A stretch of 14,659 bases of DNA from an uncultured Clostridia bacterium (GTDB lineage: Bacteria; Bacillota; Clostridia; Christensenellales; Aristaeellaceae), in the NCBI GenBank assembly GCA_934647165.1, contig CAKUFA010000047.1:1-14659 (forward strand), read 5' to 3'. How positions within the stretch are numbered: the first letter of the stretch is position 1; each line of letters opens with the position of its first letter. Both the position numbers and the translations under genes were made by a program. This document shows, one piece after another, positions 13,858-14,659 of the stretch. The notes beneath the pieces are model-generated. The model made no database searches. It was not told where the DNA came from and was given only the letters and a program-made list of their open reading frames with translations.

Positions 13858-13891
13858 GTTTTCCACAAAATACGGACGTTTTGTGGAAAAC
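13858..13891. repeat. Head-to-head pair of DnaA boxes (13-bp inverted repeat)
   Basis: GTTTTCCACAAAA (13858-13870) and TTTTGTGGAAAAC (13879-13891) form perfect arms around 8 bases. Each arm contains one exact TTTTCCACA box. It starts just after the glycerate kinase stop codon and has no T-run, and a better terminator lies 57 bases downstream, so I do not read it as the terminator. Confidence 0.65.
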
Positions 13892-13947
13892 ATCCGCGGA
13901 AAAACAGAGACAATGCTAAGGCATCTTTTCATATTCTGAATGAAAAG

Positions 13948-13994
13948 AAAATGGGGAATGGAATCGCTTTTTAGCAATTCCATTCCCCATTTTT
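13948..13994. terminator. Bidirectional terminator between convergent genes
   Basis: A perfect 17-bp stem pairs 13948-13964 with 13977-13993 around a 12-base loop. It is flanked by A's on the left and T's on the right, so it can end transcription of both glycerate kinase (plus) and the regulator gene (minus). Confidence 0.92.
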
Positions 13995-14007
13995 GCAAGG
14001 GAGAGAA

Positions 14008-14421
14008 TTAGGCAGCTTCATGTTCATCAAGCATGTGCATGTAGGCATTGCGAAGGGTGTTGATGCGCCGTACAGACATGTGCAGTTCCTGTGCAATGCC
14101 TTCATCAGTCATACCTAGGCCATAGTAGCACCGAAGCAAAAGTCGAAGCCGCTGATCGTGTACACCCATCAGAATCCGTTCAAAGCGTTCCCCCAAGGAG
14201 ATCAGCGCTTCACGCTGCTGTCCCCACAGCTGATATAACCCATCCAACTGCTGCATACGCGCTGCTTCCGGTTCATTGGTGCCTTGCGGCAAATCGAACC
14301 AGTTGGTGCCTGCGCATCCGCGTGGCCCACCCTCTGATTCCCATCGGGCAATTTGTCGTTCCATGATTCTTAATTCCTGCATACCCTGACGATAGTCTCT
14401 TAAAACTTCCGCATCTGTCAT
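14008..14421 (-). CDS. Small HTH regulator, sigma region-4-like / phage DUF1492-type
   Basis: A 137-residue protein with a long helical, Gln/Glu/Arg-rich N-terminal part and a C-terminal helix-turn-helix (about 95-132): LRLLLRCYYGLGMTDEGIAQEL then MSVRRINTLRNAYMHML, similar to sigma-70 region 4. The NWFDLPQGT motif followed by a helical segment and this HTH recalls DUF1492/ArpU-type regulators of Firmicute prophages; family assignment is by pattern only. GGAGG 8 bases before ATG supports the start. It is the only gene right of oriC on the lagging orientation, and its promoter carries operator-like palindromes, so it may mark the edge of an acquired element. No other phage gene is visible. Confidence 0.6.
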   Translation of the reverse strand: MTDAEVLRDYRQGMQELRIMERQIARWESEGGPRGCAGTNWFDLPQGTNEPEAARMQQLDGLYQLWGQQREALISLGERFERILMGVHDQRLRLLLRCYYGLGMTDEGIAQELHMSVRRINTLRNAYMHMLDEHEAA

Positions 14422-14438
14422 GTTCCTCGCCTCCGCAC

Positions 14439-14491
14439 TTACGTATTACGTAATTTCAAAACCATTATAACAAACGTACTACGAAAGTCAA
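14439..14491 (-). promoter_or_regulatory. Promoter and paired operator-like palindromes of the regulator gene
   Basis: On the minus strand, TTGACT (14486-14491) and TATAAT (14464-14469) lie 16 bases apart. The spacer holds CGTACTACG (14475-14483). Downstream of the -10 lies TTACGTATTACGTAA (14439-14453), whose core CGTATTACG matches the same CGTA-N-TACG pattern. This is a typical layout for a repressor covering its own promoter; the binding protein is unknown. Confidence 0.7.
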
Positions 14492-14499
14492 TAGGTAAA

Positions 14500-14526
14500 C
14501 AAAAAAAAGCGAACAGATATTCTGCT
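14500..14526 (-). terminator. Weak minus-strand terminator
   Basis: Read on the minus strand, AGCAGA pairs with TCTGTT (including one G-U) around a three-base loop at 14512-14526. CGC and eight T's follow (A's at 14501-14508). It lies between two minus-strand promoters and overlaps the stop of the 26-codon frame. Confidence 0.45.
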
Positions 14527-14634
14527 ATTCCATTGTTGCAAAACCCGAACGATACGGCGACACAGGCGACTGCATTTCCAGCGTATACACGAACGAAAAG
14601 CACATATAGACCATTATAAATCCGCGAACGAAAA
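14510..14634. repeat. Short dispersed CGAAC repeats
   Basis: CGAACAGATA (14510), CGAACGATAC (14546), CGAACGAAAA (14590) and CGAACGAAAA (14625) lie 35-44 bases apart in the same orientation. They could be half-sites for a DNA-binding protein. They do not form the full CGAAC-N4-GTTCG LexA palindrome. Confidence 0.4.
14525..14605 (-). CDS. Possible leaderless 26-residue peptide
   Basis: The frame starts MCFSFVYTLEM and ends GFATME. Its ATG (14605) falls about 8 bases after a perfect TATAAT, so it would be at or next to the RNA 5' end, without room for a ribosome site. No homologue is recognised. It may be chance within a small RNA. Confidence 0.2.
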   Translation of the reverse strand: MCFSFVYTLEMQSPVSPYRSGFATME

Positions 14635-14641
14635 AAGTCAA
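14613..14641 (-). promoter_or_regulatory. Second minus-strand sigma-A promoter
   Basis: TTGACT (14636-14641) and TATAAT (14613-14618) are 17 bases apart. The 10 bases ACCATTATAA are identical to those around the regulator's own -10 at 14461. Transcription would start near 14606. Confidence 0.75.
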
Positions 14642-14659
14642 GAAAAAAGGCGAAAAAAA

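Noticed and set aside
14510..14634. LexA (SOS) operators in the CGAAC repeats
   Set aside because: None has the opposing GTTCG half-site at the required spacing.
1..14659. CRISPR arrays, tRNA/rRNA genes, transposases
   Set aside because: No regular long repeats with unique spacers, no cloverleaf or rRNA segments, and no transposase motifs were seen on either strand.

Overview
The window looks like the replication-origin region of a mid-GC anaerobic Firmicute (Bacillota, probably class Clostridia). The support is a Lachnospiraceae-type GAPDH C-terminus, an AddA-type RecBCD-like helicase/nuclease, strong AAGGAGG ribosome sites, a hybrid-cluster-associated DUF1858 protein and a ferritin-like diiron protein. 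Genus cannot be determined from the sequence.

Layout. gapA (1-1013, minus, missing only its last codons) reads away from a 746-bp gene-free stretch (1014-1759) full of DnaA boxes. I interpret this stretch as oriC. To its right, on the plus strand, are dnaN (1760-2875), recF (2990-4159), an AT-rich gap with two parS-type palindromes (4160-4517), addA (4518-8018), a PHP histidinol-phosphatase-type gene whose start codon lies in a third parS (8113-8922), an alkaline-phosphatase-superfamily phosphodiesterase (9119-10354), an MBL-fold hydrolase (10759-11667), a DUF1858 protein (11788-11988), and a ferritin-like protein overlapping glycerate kinase by an ATGA junction (12239-12712, 12709-13851). 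On the minus strand at the right end is a small sigma-region-4-like/phage-type regulator (14008-14421). Gene direction switches at the proposed origin, as expected when genes follow the replication fork. dnaA, which in Firmicutes normally sits next to dnaN, is not in the window; gapA occupies that side.

The main signal is the set of replication and segregation sites. There is an origin-like double DnaA box plus trinucleotide run just before dnaN. Three parS sites lie within 4 kb, one built into the recF terminator. DnaA-box clusters also occur well outside the intergenic oriC: inside the addA coding sequence (about 7161-7257), as a roughly 20-bp-period array before the ferritin-like gene (12104-12215) that nearly copies a 33-bp oriC segment, and as a head-to-head pair after glycerate kinase (13858-13891).

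Two long 5' regions behind strong promoters may be structured RNA or hold small ORFs (8954-9118 and about 10471-10758). At the right edge is a small minus-strand unit (promoter, 26-codon ORF, weak terminator) upstream of the regulator, whose own promoter carries matched operator-like palindromes. No tRNA, rRNA, CRISPR array or transposase was seen.
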